Of a DNA stretch of 64,000 bases, positions 20,716 through 28,936 are shown piece by piece. Under the pieces are notes generated by a model. It saw only the letters and a program-made list of their open reading frames with translations. It did no database searches and had not been told where the DNA came from. The first letter of the stretch is position 1; every line of letters begins with the position of its first letter. The position numbers and the translations under genes are program-made. Source of the stretch: Prorocentrum cordatum (taxonomy: Eukaryota > Sar > Dinophyceae > Prorocentrales > Prorocentraceae); NCBI GenBank assembly GCA_963575745.1, contig CAUYUJ010014604.1, positions 1-64,000 on the forward strand, given 5' to 3'.

Positions 20716-22456
20716 TATGTTGTGGGTGGCCACACCCTCTGATTGGTACGTTCGTAAAAAGAGGGCGGGACCCCACTATCAACGTATACAAAATCTCTTG
20801 ATCAAAGCGCGTGCTCTGAGAATGCAGATTGTCATCCTGGGGCCACCCGGGTATTTCTGGAAACAGGGTCCGATCAAAGATGTTATCGAAGATTTGAAGC
20901 TGAGCATGAGACTTTGTCATTTCGGTATCAAGTTTGATCGCTCCAGTAAATATCCCAGTGGTTCTTATATACAAGTTGCTACATCTTGTCCTCATATACC
21001 GCTAAACTTATGGAGATGTACTTGTGGCTCACACAAAGAACATGATTTGGATTGGCATGGCCAAGATCAGCAACGTGCCGAGTTCCGGCATAAAACCTTG
21101 GCTATCATCACTGCACGCTTCCTTGATCAACTCAATAAAGCCAACATGATTAGGAATGAGCGGAGTGCGGTACACCTCAGTGTGTGTACGCGCGTTGACA
21201 AAAAGGTAAGACACTACGTTCAATGTCCACAAAAGGGCCCTCAATGGGACCATGTTGTTCGTAGAGTCACGACCGACCTGGACACGAATAAGATCGTTCA
21301 AGATATCAAAATCCAGGATCAGCCGACTGGGTACAATTATGTAGCTCCATTACCTGATGGGGTTACAAACATCAGTACTCGGTTGTACTGGGAGCCTCCG
21401 GCTCCAGTCCTTCACGGCGACGGTGAGTCGCGAAGGCCACGCCCAAAGCGTGTGACGATCGTCGATGACGATCGGTCTCCTCCCCCTTCGATTGAGCGTT
21501 GCCAAACGCGACCCACCAACTTTTCTGAAATTCCGCCATTTCCTGATCTAACAGCGGATCCTTCCGCAGCGGATCTCTCCGCGGAAACCGCGCTGCCCAC
21601 TGATGCCAGGATAAAACAGAAAGAAAAGCAGAAAGCTGACAAAGAGGCTGGCATCAAACCGAAGAAAATCCCGAAGAAAGTGGAAGACGGTAACGACGAT
21701 TGTGGAGAGGACCTCAAAGGGCTTGACTGCTCCACATATTTCAACGACGTTCCTCTTGATGACTCGGACTCGGACAGCGAATCAGAGGACATCTTCATGA
21801 TGTTACCGGCGGGGCAACCCGCTGACTCACATGCTGATGTCTTCTCGGTGGTCCAGTCACTATGCTACGGCAGAAACAATCAAGTGGACATGCTTGAATT
21901 ATGTGGGGGCAAGGGTGGTATATCCATATTAGCCTTCAAGAGGGGACTCTCGTCGGGCGGGAACCTTGATAAGATATCTATGGTTGACCTTGGAAACTCG
22001 GAAGTACAAAGAGCAGTCCTTCACTACCTCAAGACTTGCTTTGTCAAGATCACGATTTTGCAGCCAAACTGCAGAACTACTGGACTTCCTTCATACTTCA
22101 ATGCACAGGTCAATCATGATACGTGGCTTAAACACCACAAAGAGGACCTGCCTCACATCACGTTCTGCGGAACAGTCGCTCTATTACAAGACGACCTAAG
22201 ACGTTTCTTTCTCAGGGAACAACCAATGGGCACGCGGGTAGATGAGATCCAACCATGGAAGGAACTGGCACAACGCAAGGTCACTTGCCAAACGATTATT
22301 GATCAATGCACGACTGGTCTCAAAGATTCGTTTGGACAATACATTCGCAAGCCAACACAAATGATGGCAAACAAAGAAGAGTTGTTGGCACCTTTCAGAG
22401 GCAAGCGTTGTCCAGGTAATCATGTGCACGCCAATGCTTGCAACAAAGAATTCTAG
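20687..22456 (+). CDS. ORF2: methyltransferase-like domain of element 1
   Basis: The frame is open from a TTG at 20,687; the first in-frame ATG is 20,717. The N-terminal half is of unknown function with a Cys/His cluster (HIPLNLWRCTCGSHKEHD). A lysine- and acid-rich linker follows, then a region resembling a SAM-dependent methyltransferase fold: motif I LELCGGKGG (residue 403 on), a degenerate catalytic loop QPNCR where related elements have PPCT, then FCG and FFLREQP, and a terminal RCPGNHVH. Element 2 here has the same order with PPCT and DLEQP, so both derive from one domain. The Pro-Cys pair is broken by Asn in this copy, so catalysis is doubtful. It ends at TAG 22,454-22,456, at the edge of a repeat insertion. 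Confidence 0.65.
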   Translation: MGNLLAGDYNMLWVATPSDWYVRKKRAGPHYQRIQNLLIKARALRMQIVILGPPGYFWKQGPIKDVIEDLKLSMRLCHFGIKFDRSSKYPSGSYIQVATSCPHIPLNLWRCTCGSHKEHDLDWHGQDQQRAEFRHKTLAIITARFLDQLNKANMIRNERSAVHLSVCTRVDKKVRHYVQCPQKGPQWDHVVRRVTTDLDTNKIVQDIKIQDQPTGYNYVAPLPDGVTNISTRLYWEPPAPVLHGDGESRRPRPKRVTIVDDDRSPPPSIERCQTRPTNFSEIPPFPDLTADPSAADLSAETALPTDARIKQKEKQKADKEAGIKPKKIPKKVEDGNDDCGEDLKGLDCSTYFNDVPLDDSDSDSESEDIFMMLPAGQPADSHADVFSVVQSLCYGRNNQVDMLELCGGKGGISILAFKRGLSSGGNLDKISMVDLGNSEVQRAVLHYLKTCFVKITILQPNCRTTGLPSYFNAQVNHDTWLKHHKEDLPHITFCGTVALLQDDLRRFFLREQPMGTRVDEIQPWKELAQRKVTCQTIIDQCTTGLKDSFGQYIRKPTQMMANKEELLAPFRGKRCPGNHVHANACNKEF

Positions 22457-22599
22457 ACGCTTCGCGTATCCCCACCAGCCCGTCCAGATATGAGCCCCAG
22501 GGGAGTGGAGGTGATGAGGGAAGCGGGGGAGCATGCAGAAGAACAAAGAGCGGGTTGAGCCGCCATACGCCCCAAGAGGGGGAGGATGTAGGAGGAGTC

Positions 22600-22810
22600 G
22601 TCGTCGTCGGAGTAGGAGGAGGAAGACGAGGAGCAGGAGGAGGAGCAGGAGGAGGAGGGGGAGGAGGAGGAGGAGGAGGAGGAGGAAGATGAGGAGGAGG
22701 AGATGGAGGAGGGCGAGGACGAGGAGGGCGAGAAGGAGGAGGAGGAGGAGGAGAAGGAGGAGGCGGAGGAGGGGGAGGGGGAGGAGGGAGGAGGGAGAAA
22801 AAGAGGAGGA
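22600..22810. repeat. GGA/GAGGA microsatellite
   Basis: A nearly pure purine run of GGA, GGAA and GGGGA units. Polypurine tracts of this length can form triplexes. Open frames here (poly-Glu, poly-Arg, poly-Ser, poly-Pro) are not genes. Confidence 0.9.
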
Positions 22811-22859
22811 GGAGGAGGACAATGGCGAGCTTGGGGGCCTCTTGGGCCGTCTTTGGAGC

Positions 22860-23840
22860 CTCTTGGCGGTCCCGGGGGCCTCTTGCGCATCTCGGGGAGC
22901 CTCTTGTGGCCTCTTGGGGGTCTCTTGGGGGCCTCTTGGAGGCCTCTTGGGCGCCTCTTGGGGCCTCTTGGGGCTCTCTTGGGGCGCTCTTGGGGCGCTC
23001 TTGCGAGCTTTCGAGGCGCTCTTGGGGCCATCTTGGAGGAGATCTATCAAAGAAGGGGGGGTCCTCAGTTAGCGCTGCCCCTCTAGAGTGCCTCGAATCG
23101 CTTCTTGGGCCCTTCTTGAGGCCAAAATCTTTCCAAAACCTAAGTAAAATCAATGTTTTGTGTTTTCTCGCCTTTTCGCTCTTGGAGCCGTCTTGGGCCG
23201 TCTTGGGAGCCTCTTGGGCCTCTTGGAGGTCTCTTGGGAGCCTTTTGGAGGCCTCTTGGGCGCCTCTTGGGGCCTCTTGGGGCGCTCTTGGGGCGCTCTT
23301 GGGGCGCTCTTGGGAGCCTTCGGGGCGCTCTTGGGGCCATCTTGGAGGAGATCGATCAAAGAAGAGGGGGTCCCCAATTAGCGTTGCCCCTCTAGAGTGC
23401 CTCGAGTCGCCTCTTGGGCCCCCCAAGAGGCCAAAATCCTTCCAAAACCTAGGTAAAATCATTGTTTGTTGCTTTCTCGCCTTTTCGCTCTTGGAGCCGT
23501 CTTGGGCCATCTTGAACTCTCTTGGGGCCTCTTGGGGGTCTCTTGGCAGCCTCTTAGAGGCTTCTTGGGGGCCTCTTGGGGTCTCTCGGGGCCCTCTTGG
23601 GGCGCTCTTGGGGCGCTCTTGGGAGCCTTCGGGGCGCTCTTGGGGCCATCTTGGAGGAGATCTATCAAAGAAGGGGGGAGCTCCAATTAGGGTTGCCCCT
23701 CTAGAGTGCCTCGAAGCGCCTCTTGGGCCCCCCCAAGAGGCCAAAATCCTTCCAAAACCTAGGTAGAATCAATGTTTTGTGCTTTCTCGCTTTTTCGCTC
23801 TTGGAGCCGTCTTGAGCCATCTTGGGCGCCCTGACACCTC
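22860..23840. repeat. Three tandem ~309-bp units
   Basis: The marker CTCTAGAGTG recurs at 23,081, 23,390 and 23,699 (309 bp apart), and CTTGGAGCCG at 23,181, 23,490 and 23,800. Each unit combines reverse-oriented minisatellite with the 'ggccaaaatc..ttccaaaacct' AT-rich core seen in the flanking fields, so the unit belongs to the same cassette family. Confidence 0.88.
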
Positions 23841-23960
23841 GCGGGACGCCTCGTCCAGGTCAGTGGGGAGGGGTAAGGGGAGGGGTAAACCCCTCCCCGA
23901 AGGGAAAGAAGGGGGGTTGGCAGAGGAAACGCTCTAGACCACCTACGCCCTACAGGGCCG

Positions 23961-26699
23961 GTGGGACTAGCAAGGGCGGCACAGTATACCTACAGAATGC
24001 AGTCACTGATCGTTGATGCGGTGCAAATCGCCAAAGATCTGTTTGCTTACGGTCGCGATCCATTCGCGAATCGCGAACGCAGTTACGCGTTCGTAACAAA
24101 CAGTGCTGGCTACGACTTGGACGACCCAACAATCCAGAGACATTCAAACGGAGAAATCCTGCGACCACCATCTGGCGGTCTCGGGTGCCCTGGCTGCGCA
24201 GACAACAACTACAAACAATCACCAAGGCACAGCAGGAATCCGAAGATGTGTCGATGGTATGATGTTGAACCATACTATTGGGACTGTCCAAGCTGTAAGA
24301 AGGAATATCAGAAGAGCAATCCTCACCATACCAAGATATCTGGCCAATGCAGATTCGCCGAAAAATGGAAGCTGCCAGATAACTTTGGTCAGCCGCGCCC
24401 AGCGGGGCAAGCCGCTCCTGCGGCGCCAGCCGCGGAAGCGGCTCCAGCCGCAAACGCGGCGCCGGCCGCGAAAGCGCGCATACGCGCGCCTAGGCCGCCA
24501 CGGCCTGGTGAGGGCGATCCAACCGCAGGCGCCAGCAGCCATGACATCACCAAGGCCAAGGGGGCTTATGGTGACACCACTGGCGCTGGCAGCTCTGACG
24601 ATCACCGCAGACTGCCGCAAGTGGCAGCGAGGCGCGGACGCATGGAGGGAGGTGATCCTCCACCGCCGCCGCAGCCTCATGCAGAGCCGAGGCCAAGGCC
24701 AAGGCTTCCTGATTGGACTCGCTTCGACGTTCAGCTCAGCCTTCAAAACCTGCGCAGCTTTGACCCAGCTGTAGTGCAGCGAGAACTCCGCAAGCTTCAC
24801 TTGAGATGGTTTCATGCCAAGGAACCAAAGATGCGGATGATTCTAGCTAAGGTTGGTCTGGGTGAAACCCGTTTGAGTCTGATCAAAGGCATTTGCGACT
24901 CGTGTAGAGAATGTCGTGCCTGGGAGAAACCAGGCAACACGGCGATGCCTTCTGTGTCACTGCCAGGACGTTTCAACGAGGAAGTCGAATGTGATCTTTT
25001 CTTTTACAAACAGGAACACATTGTCTTTCACATCATCGACCGTTGTATTCGCTGGGCAGCTGGCACAGAGATTCCTGATAAGACTATGCACGCTGCTCTC
25101 GATGCCTATCACACAACTTGGATGCAACATGGCCCTGCTAAGATCCTATACTCCGATGGGGAAGGAGTGCTGAATAACGATACAGCAAAGGCCATCCTTA
25201 AATCCAAGGGAACAGAGCTTCGTATCCGAGCGCGTGGCCAGCACGCCACGACTATCGAAGCTAGGAACGGCATCCTGCGACACCTCATACACGTAATGGG
25301 AGAAGAACTGAATAGATTGAACATCCCTCTGAATTTCACTCGTCTCTTACATGAAGCCTTGTTTGCCAGCGACGCATTTACCTTCTACAACGAAGTGTCT
25401 CCGTATAATGCGCTGTATGGCAGACAACCAGCTATGCTTCCCGATTTCCCTGTCCTGGATCATGATCAGTCCGCTGAATCATCAGATCACTCAAAGGAAG
25501 AGACAATCAGGAGGGTTAGTCTGGAGGCAATCACGCAGGCCACTGCGGTTGCCAAGACGAACAGGGCTCTTCGTACGAAGACTACTGCTACGGGTGAATT
25601 TCACTACAAAGAGGGAGATCTCGTGGACTATCATCGCCCGACCACCACGAAAGACGACTGGGGTGGATGGAGTGGTCCATACCCGGTCATCCGCAACGAA
25701 CCTGACCGAGGCCAGGTCATCGTGAAGGTCGGCAATCGCGAAGTGCGAGTACAGTATCCTGACTCACGACATACGCTGTACATCGAAGCACTGATGGTCC
25801 GCGAGATAGGATCGGACAATACGGCCCTTCGGACAGTATTGGCCTTTATTGCCGGTCTGCCAGCGGGGAAACCCGCTATGACTTTCGGATACCTACCAGC
25901 GAAACAGGGCCGACTGCAGATGACTGCTGCGAGCCGGCTTTCGCCTAAGGTGCACTTGGCTCTTCAATATCTCATTCGCAACTATTTTCGCATTGAAAAC
26001 GTGGTTGCTGTACGACTTGCTAAGAGCCTGACTAAGTTGCCTGCTGCACCATATGCAGACAGCTGTACACTAGTGCACTATGATAACGATGTGACCCCTG
26101 GCTTTCATTATTATGAAGCTGATGGCACTGCCTTGAACATCTACGACATCACAGGGTCTACACATTCACGCATCATCCAGTGTCTTAAATCCAAGAAGCC
26201 GCTTGCTGGATTCGACCGAGACCTCACTAAGTTTGAGGAACTCGCTGATGGTTCACCACCAAGCGAGCCACCTCCAGCAGCTGCTCCTGAGCAGCCTCCT
26301 GCGGCGAATGATGGTCGGCTCCCGACCATCATAGAGGAAACAGAAGAGGATCTGGATGTCTTTGTCTTGGAGTCATGGTATGCTGAATTGATGGATGACA
26401 GAACACCCCTTGAAGCTGACACAGAAGAAGTCATGCACACAGTTCCGACATACATGACAGACTCACAGTGCGTGTTGGTCTCTACGACCTGCGAAGATGT
26501 GCAAGGCCACTTGCCGGTGCGGGGTCACCCGCCAGGATACGACATGGACACCTCTTACTACGTCCCTCTGTGCTCCACTGATCCGGACAGCCACTATGAT
26601 CTGGAACTCCGACGAGCACGGGAAGTACATCGAGCTTTGCTTCACAGCAGACATGTCCAAAGTCGTCCTGTCCGAGCAGCAACACCGATTGTTGGATGA
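23961..26699 (+). CDS. ORF3: integrase polyprotein of element 1
   Basis: The frame is open from 23,889; the first ATG is 23,997. It begins with a Cys-rich module (CPGC, CPSC and further Cys/His within about 75 residues), then an Ala/Pro linker with hairpin repeats. A pre-integrase zinc-binding region (LHLRWFH ... CDSCREC) at about 24,790-24,915 leads into the integrase core. The catalytic D-D-E triad is intact: Asp 345 (ECDLFF), Asp 399 (YSDGEG), Glu 433 (IEARNG). A C-terminal SH3-like part (KEGDLVDYHRP ... GPYPVI) follows. Integrase would insert element cDNA into the host genome. The frame ends inside the overlap with ORF4 (26,497-26,699), where a +1 change of frame leads into RT. Confidence 0.88.
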   Translation: MGLARAAQYTYRMQSLIVDAVQIAKDLFAYGRDPFANRERSYAFVTNSAGYDLDDPTIQRHSNGEILRPPSGGLGCPGCADNNYKQSPRHSRNPKMCRWYDVEPYYWDCPSCKKEYQKSNPHHTKISGQCRFAEKWKLPDNFGQPRPAGQAAPAAPAAEAAPAANAAPAAKARIRAPRPPRPGEGDPTAGASSHDITKAKGAYGDTTGAGSSDDHRRLPQVAARRGRMEGGDPPPPPQPHAEPRPRPRLPDWTRFDVQLSLQNLRSFDPAVVQRELRKLHLRWFHAKEPKMRMILAKVGLGETRLSLIKGICDSCRECRAWEKPGNTAMPSVSLPGRFNEEVECDLFFYKQEHIVFHIIDRCIRWAAGTEIPDKTMHAALDAYHTTWMQHGPAKILYSDGEGVLNNDTAKAILKSKGTELRIRARGQHATTIEARNGILRHLIHVMGEELNRLNIPLNFTRLLHEALFASDAFTFYNEVSPYNALYGRQPAMLPDFPVLDHDQSAESSDHSKEETIRRVSLEAITQATAVAKTNRALRTKTTATGEFHYKEGDLVDYHRPTTTKDDWGGWSGPYPVIRNEPDRGQVIVKVGNREVRVQYPDSRHTLYIEALMVREIGSDNTALRTVLAFIAGLPAGKPAMTFGYLPAKQGRLQMTAASRLSPKVHLALQYLIRNYFRIENVVAVRLAKSLTKLPAAPYADSCTLVHYDNDVTPGFHYYEADGTALNIYDITGSTHSRIIQCLKSKKPLAGFDRDLTKFEELADGSPPSEPPPAAAPEQPPAANDGRLPTIIEETEEDLDVFVLESWYAELMDDRTPLEADTEEVMHTVPTYMTDSQCVLVSTTCEDVQGHLPVRGHPPGYDMDTSYYVPLCSTDPDSHYDLELRRAREVHRALLHSRHVQSRPVRAATPIVG

Positions 26700-28542
26700 C
26701 AGCAGCGTCACAACTATGCGAGTATATGTTAGTGCTGCCTCCAAACGTGCCGTGGTCGTCAAAGAAGACGACCTACTCACGAAGGCCGACATTCAAGCGA
26801 ATCCGGTCAAAGTTTGCAAAGCCCTTTGCACAGAATTGAAGACTTGGCTTGACAACAAATGCTTCCAGATGACTGACTTGAGCAAAGCGTCGAACATCAT
26901 GACTTCACGCTATGTATACAAATGGAAGTTTGTCAAGAACGAGAAGGGCGAAATGGGACGGACGATCAGGTTACGCTTGGTACTTCGTGGCTTCATGGAC
27001 ATTGAAGCCTTCGACGTCGAAACCTTCTCTGGCACGGCAAGGAGGTCAAACCAGAGATTGCTCGCAAGTTCTGCTGCATGCAACAAAGCTTGGATCATCG
27101 CTTCCCTGGACATCAACATGGCTTTCTTGAAGGGACTGACCTATGGCGAGCTCGCCGCGGCAACTGGCGAGAAAGAGCGTGTGGTGTGCTTCACACTACC
27201 TCCTGGGTCAGCAGCTGTCCTTCGCACATTGCCAGGCTTTGAGTCATATGACGAATCAAAGCATTGTCTTCGGTGCCTCAAGCCGGGGACTGGCACGAAG
27301 GATGCTCCCAGGGCATTCTCGCTGAAGCTCAGGTCCATCACCAGGAGCTTTGGACTACAGCCTACTTCATACGATGAAGAGTTCGAGATGAGTTCAAACC
27401 TCTTGACAGCCAAACACGTTGATGACATCAATATGACTGGGAAGGAAGATTCCATTGACAAGTACGTCAAATGTGTTGAAGATACGTTTGGAAAGTGCAA
27501 ACTGAACAAGCACACATACACAAATTGTGCCGTTCGGTACAACAAGACCGATGATGGGAGCGTCACTCTTGATCAGGACGAATACATCAAACAACTTCGT
27601 CCTATCACACATCCAGAGCTCACAGGCGCTGATCCTGAGAGCAAAGCGACAAAGACGATTTCTGATATGTTCGTCAGTCTTCGTGGCGCTCTAGCCTATG
27701 CGTTGATCACGCAGGTATGGCTGATGGTCTATGTTGTTTCACTGCAACGTATCCAGGAACCGACAAACATCCAGGTACGACGACTGAACGCGGTTACCAG
27801 GAAATTGCAGGCAGGTCCGAAGAAGATCGTGTATCAAGCTATGACTCCAACAGGAGAGGTCGACCTGCATAGCGATTCTGGCTATCGTCGTCTCAACGGA
27901 GATGAAGACGACGAAGTCAAAGGCTACGGTATCCGCGGGGCTAACCTGCTGAGGCGTGGCCACACGCAAGCGGGGAAACCCGTCGTGCACCTGGTGGACG
28001 CATACTGCAAGTCTCATCGACTGCAGGTGCGTTCGAGCTACTCTGCGGAAACACTGGCAGCAGCCCACAACTTGGAAGACTGCTACCCGACCATTGTAAC
28101 GCTCCACGAGCTACACTCGGGACCATTGACCCCCACACAGTTGAAGAACATATTGGAAATGGGTGGTCTATGTATCAAAGTCACTCTGACTATTGATGCC
28201 GAGTCTGTCTTCAAGTCTTTGTCTAGCAAAGATCTGAAGAAGCCCACAGAATGTACTCTGCTTGGGCACATCAGCTGGATCCGCCAGATGATGGAGCGCG
28301 GAATCGTTGAAAGCGTCCAATGGTGTGACACGCGGGATATGACTGCCGATGGTCATACCAAAGGTAGTATTGACCGCGCGTTGCTCCTACAGGTAATGGC
28401 CGGTCAGCAATCCTTCAAGCACGAGCTGAAGAAACATACTCCGTATAGGGCGGGCAGGTCGTCTCAGGACGGCCCTGCCTCCCGAGCTAGCGGGGAAACC
28501 CGCACGCAGGTGCGCTTTAGTAGCGAGGAAACTCGCCGGTAG
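26497..28542 (+). CDS. ORF4: reverse transcriptase and RNase H of element 1
   Basis: Copia-type RT (RVT_2). First catalytic Asp in SLDINMAFLKG (residue 205), the second motif is HVDD (residues 307-310) where yeast and plant copia have YVDD. RNase H follows with HSDSGY, SAETLAAAHN, TIDAES and a final Asp in TADGHTKG, so the D-E-D-D set is present. The beginning of the frame overlaps ORF3 by about 200 bp. Genuine coding in this frame starts around 26,560-26,600 (SDEHGKYIELCFTADMS), so the listed start is only where the frame opens. Three hairpins of the GCGGG family, two in the variant form GCGAG-GNNA-CTCGC, sit at its 3' end (28,490-28,555). Confidence 0.88.
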   Translation: MCKATCRCGVTRQDTTWTPLTTSLCAPLIRTATMIWNSDEHGKYIELCFTADMSKVVLSEQQHRLLDDSSVTTMRVYVSAASKRAVVVKEDDLLTKADIQANPVKVCKALCTELKTWLDNKCFQMTDLSKASNIMTSRYVYKWKFVKNEKGEMGRTIRLRLVLRGFMDIEAFDVETFSGTARRSNQRLLASSAACNKAWIIASLDINMAFLKGLTYGELAAATGEKERVVCFTLPPGSAAVLRTLPGFESYDESKHCLRCLKPGTGTKDAPRAFSLKLRSITRSFGLQPTSYDEEFEMSSNLLTAKHVDDINMTGKEDSIDKYVKCVEDTFGKCKLNKHTYTNCAVRYNKTDDGSVTLDQDEYIKQLRPITHPELTGADPESKATKTISDMFVSLRGALAYALITQVWLMVYVVSLQRIQEPTNIQVRRLNAVTRKLQAGPKKIVYQAMTPTGEVDLHSDSGYRRLNGDEDDEVKGYGIRGANLLRRGHTQAGKPVVHLVDAYCKSHRLQVRSSYSAETLAAAHNLEDCYPTIVTLHELHSGPLTPTQLKNILEMGGLCIKVTLTIDAESVFKSLSSKDLKKPTECTLLGHISWIRQMMERGIVESVQWCDTRDMTADGHTKGSIDRALLLQVMAGQQSFKHELKKHTPYRAGRSSQDGPASRASGETRTQVRFSSEETRR

Positions 28543-28647
28543 CGAGGCTACTCGCGCGCCCTTGCCTTGTAGGCAGCCGCTGTTGCCTAGCACTGTTTTT
28601 TCCGCGTAATGTAGAAATTCGGTGCTTGCTCGTCTCCTCCCCCTCCA

Positions 28648-28931
28648 ACTTTAAACGGAGAGGGTTAAAGGCGAGATGTAAATCGAGCATGCACCGCTGC
28701 CGTGCCTGGCTCAAGCCGGGCCCGGCCGAACATGTGATTGTGCCTCACCGAGGCGCACTACTCGCATCTGAGATCGGAAAAGACCTTTCTATTGAAGATG
28801 CCCCTTCTATCCTTTACTCCAGATCCCATGCTTCATCTTGCTCTCTTGCTCATGCGGTATGAGCCAAAGCCTGGGATATGGGAGCGCCTAAGGCGGAACA
28901 TATATCTTGGCTTACCAGTGCGTTTTCGACT
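28648..28931 (+). repeat. 3' LTR of element 1
   Basis: Identical to the 5' LTR across 284 bp. The bases just upstream (28,630-28,647) are pyrimidine-rich (ctcgtctcctccccctcca) where a purine tract is expected as the plus-strand primer. A purine run GGAGAGGG lies just inside the LTR (28,657-28,664). Confidence 0.92.
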
Positions 28932-28936
28932 CACGG
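28932..28936. other. Right target-site duplication CACGG
   Basis: Matches 10,899-10,903 on the other side of the element. Confidence 0.8.

Larger units (their letters stand above)
22459..23939. repeat. 1.5-kb repeat insertion inside element 1
   Basis: Coding sequence stops at 22,456 and resumes by 23,961. Between them are a GGA-rich microsatellite (about 22,600-22,810) and three tandem ~309-bp units of reverse-oriented 'cttggg' minisatellite. TCTAGAC occurs at both borders (22,452-22,458 and 23,933-23,939), a candidate 7-bp target duplication. No terminal inverted repeats are evident. It separates the methyltransferase-like ORF from the integrase ORF. Confidence 0.65.
10904..28931 (+). mobile_element. 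18-kb Ty1/copia-type LTR retrotransposon (element 1)
   Basis: Direct evidence: identical 284-bp repeats at both ends (10,904-11,187 and 28,648-28,931), a primer-binding site immediately after the left repeat, and a 5-bp flanking duplication CACGG (10,899-10,903 and 28,932-28,936). Internal order is gag, zinc knuckle, Tpt1-like domain, RING finger, protease, methyltransferase-like ORF, integrase, RT, RNase H. The order integrase before RT identifies it as copia-type. It is about three times the usual copia length. The excess comes from extra domains, Ala/Pro-rich linkers and a 1.5-kb repeat insertion. Identical LTRs mean this copy inserted recently, although its later ORFs are split. The insertion landed in the minisatellite field. 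Confidence 0.93.

Noticed and set aside
22438-23086. Glu/Arg-rich and Ser/Pro-rich frames in the GGA tract, and similar frames at 48.2-48.4 kb
   Set aside because: Purine microsatellite artefacts.
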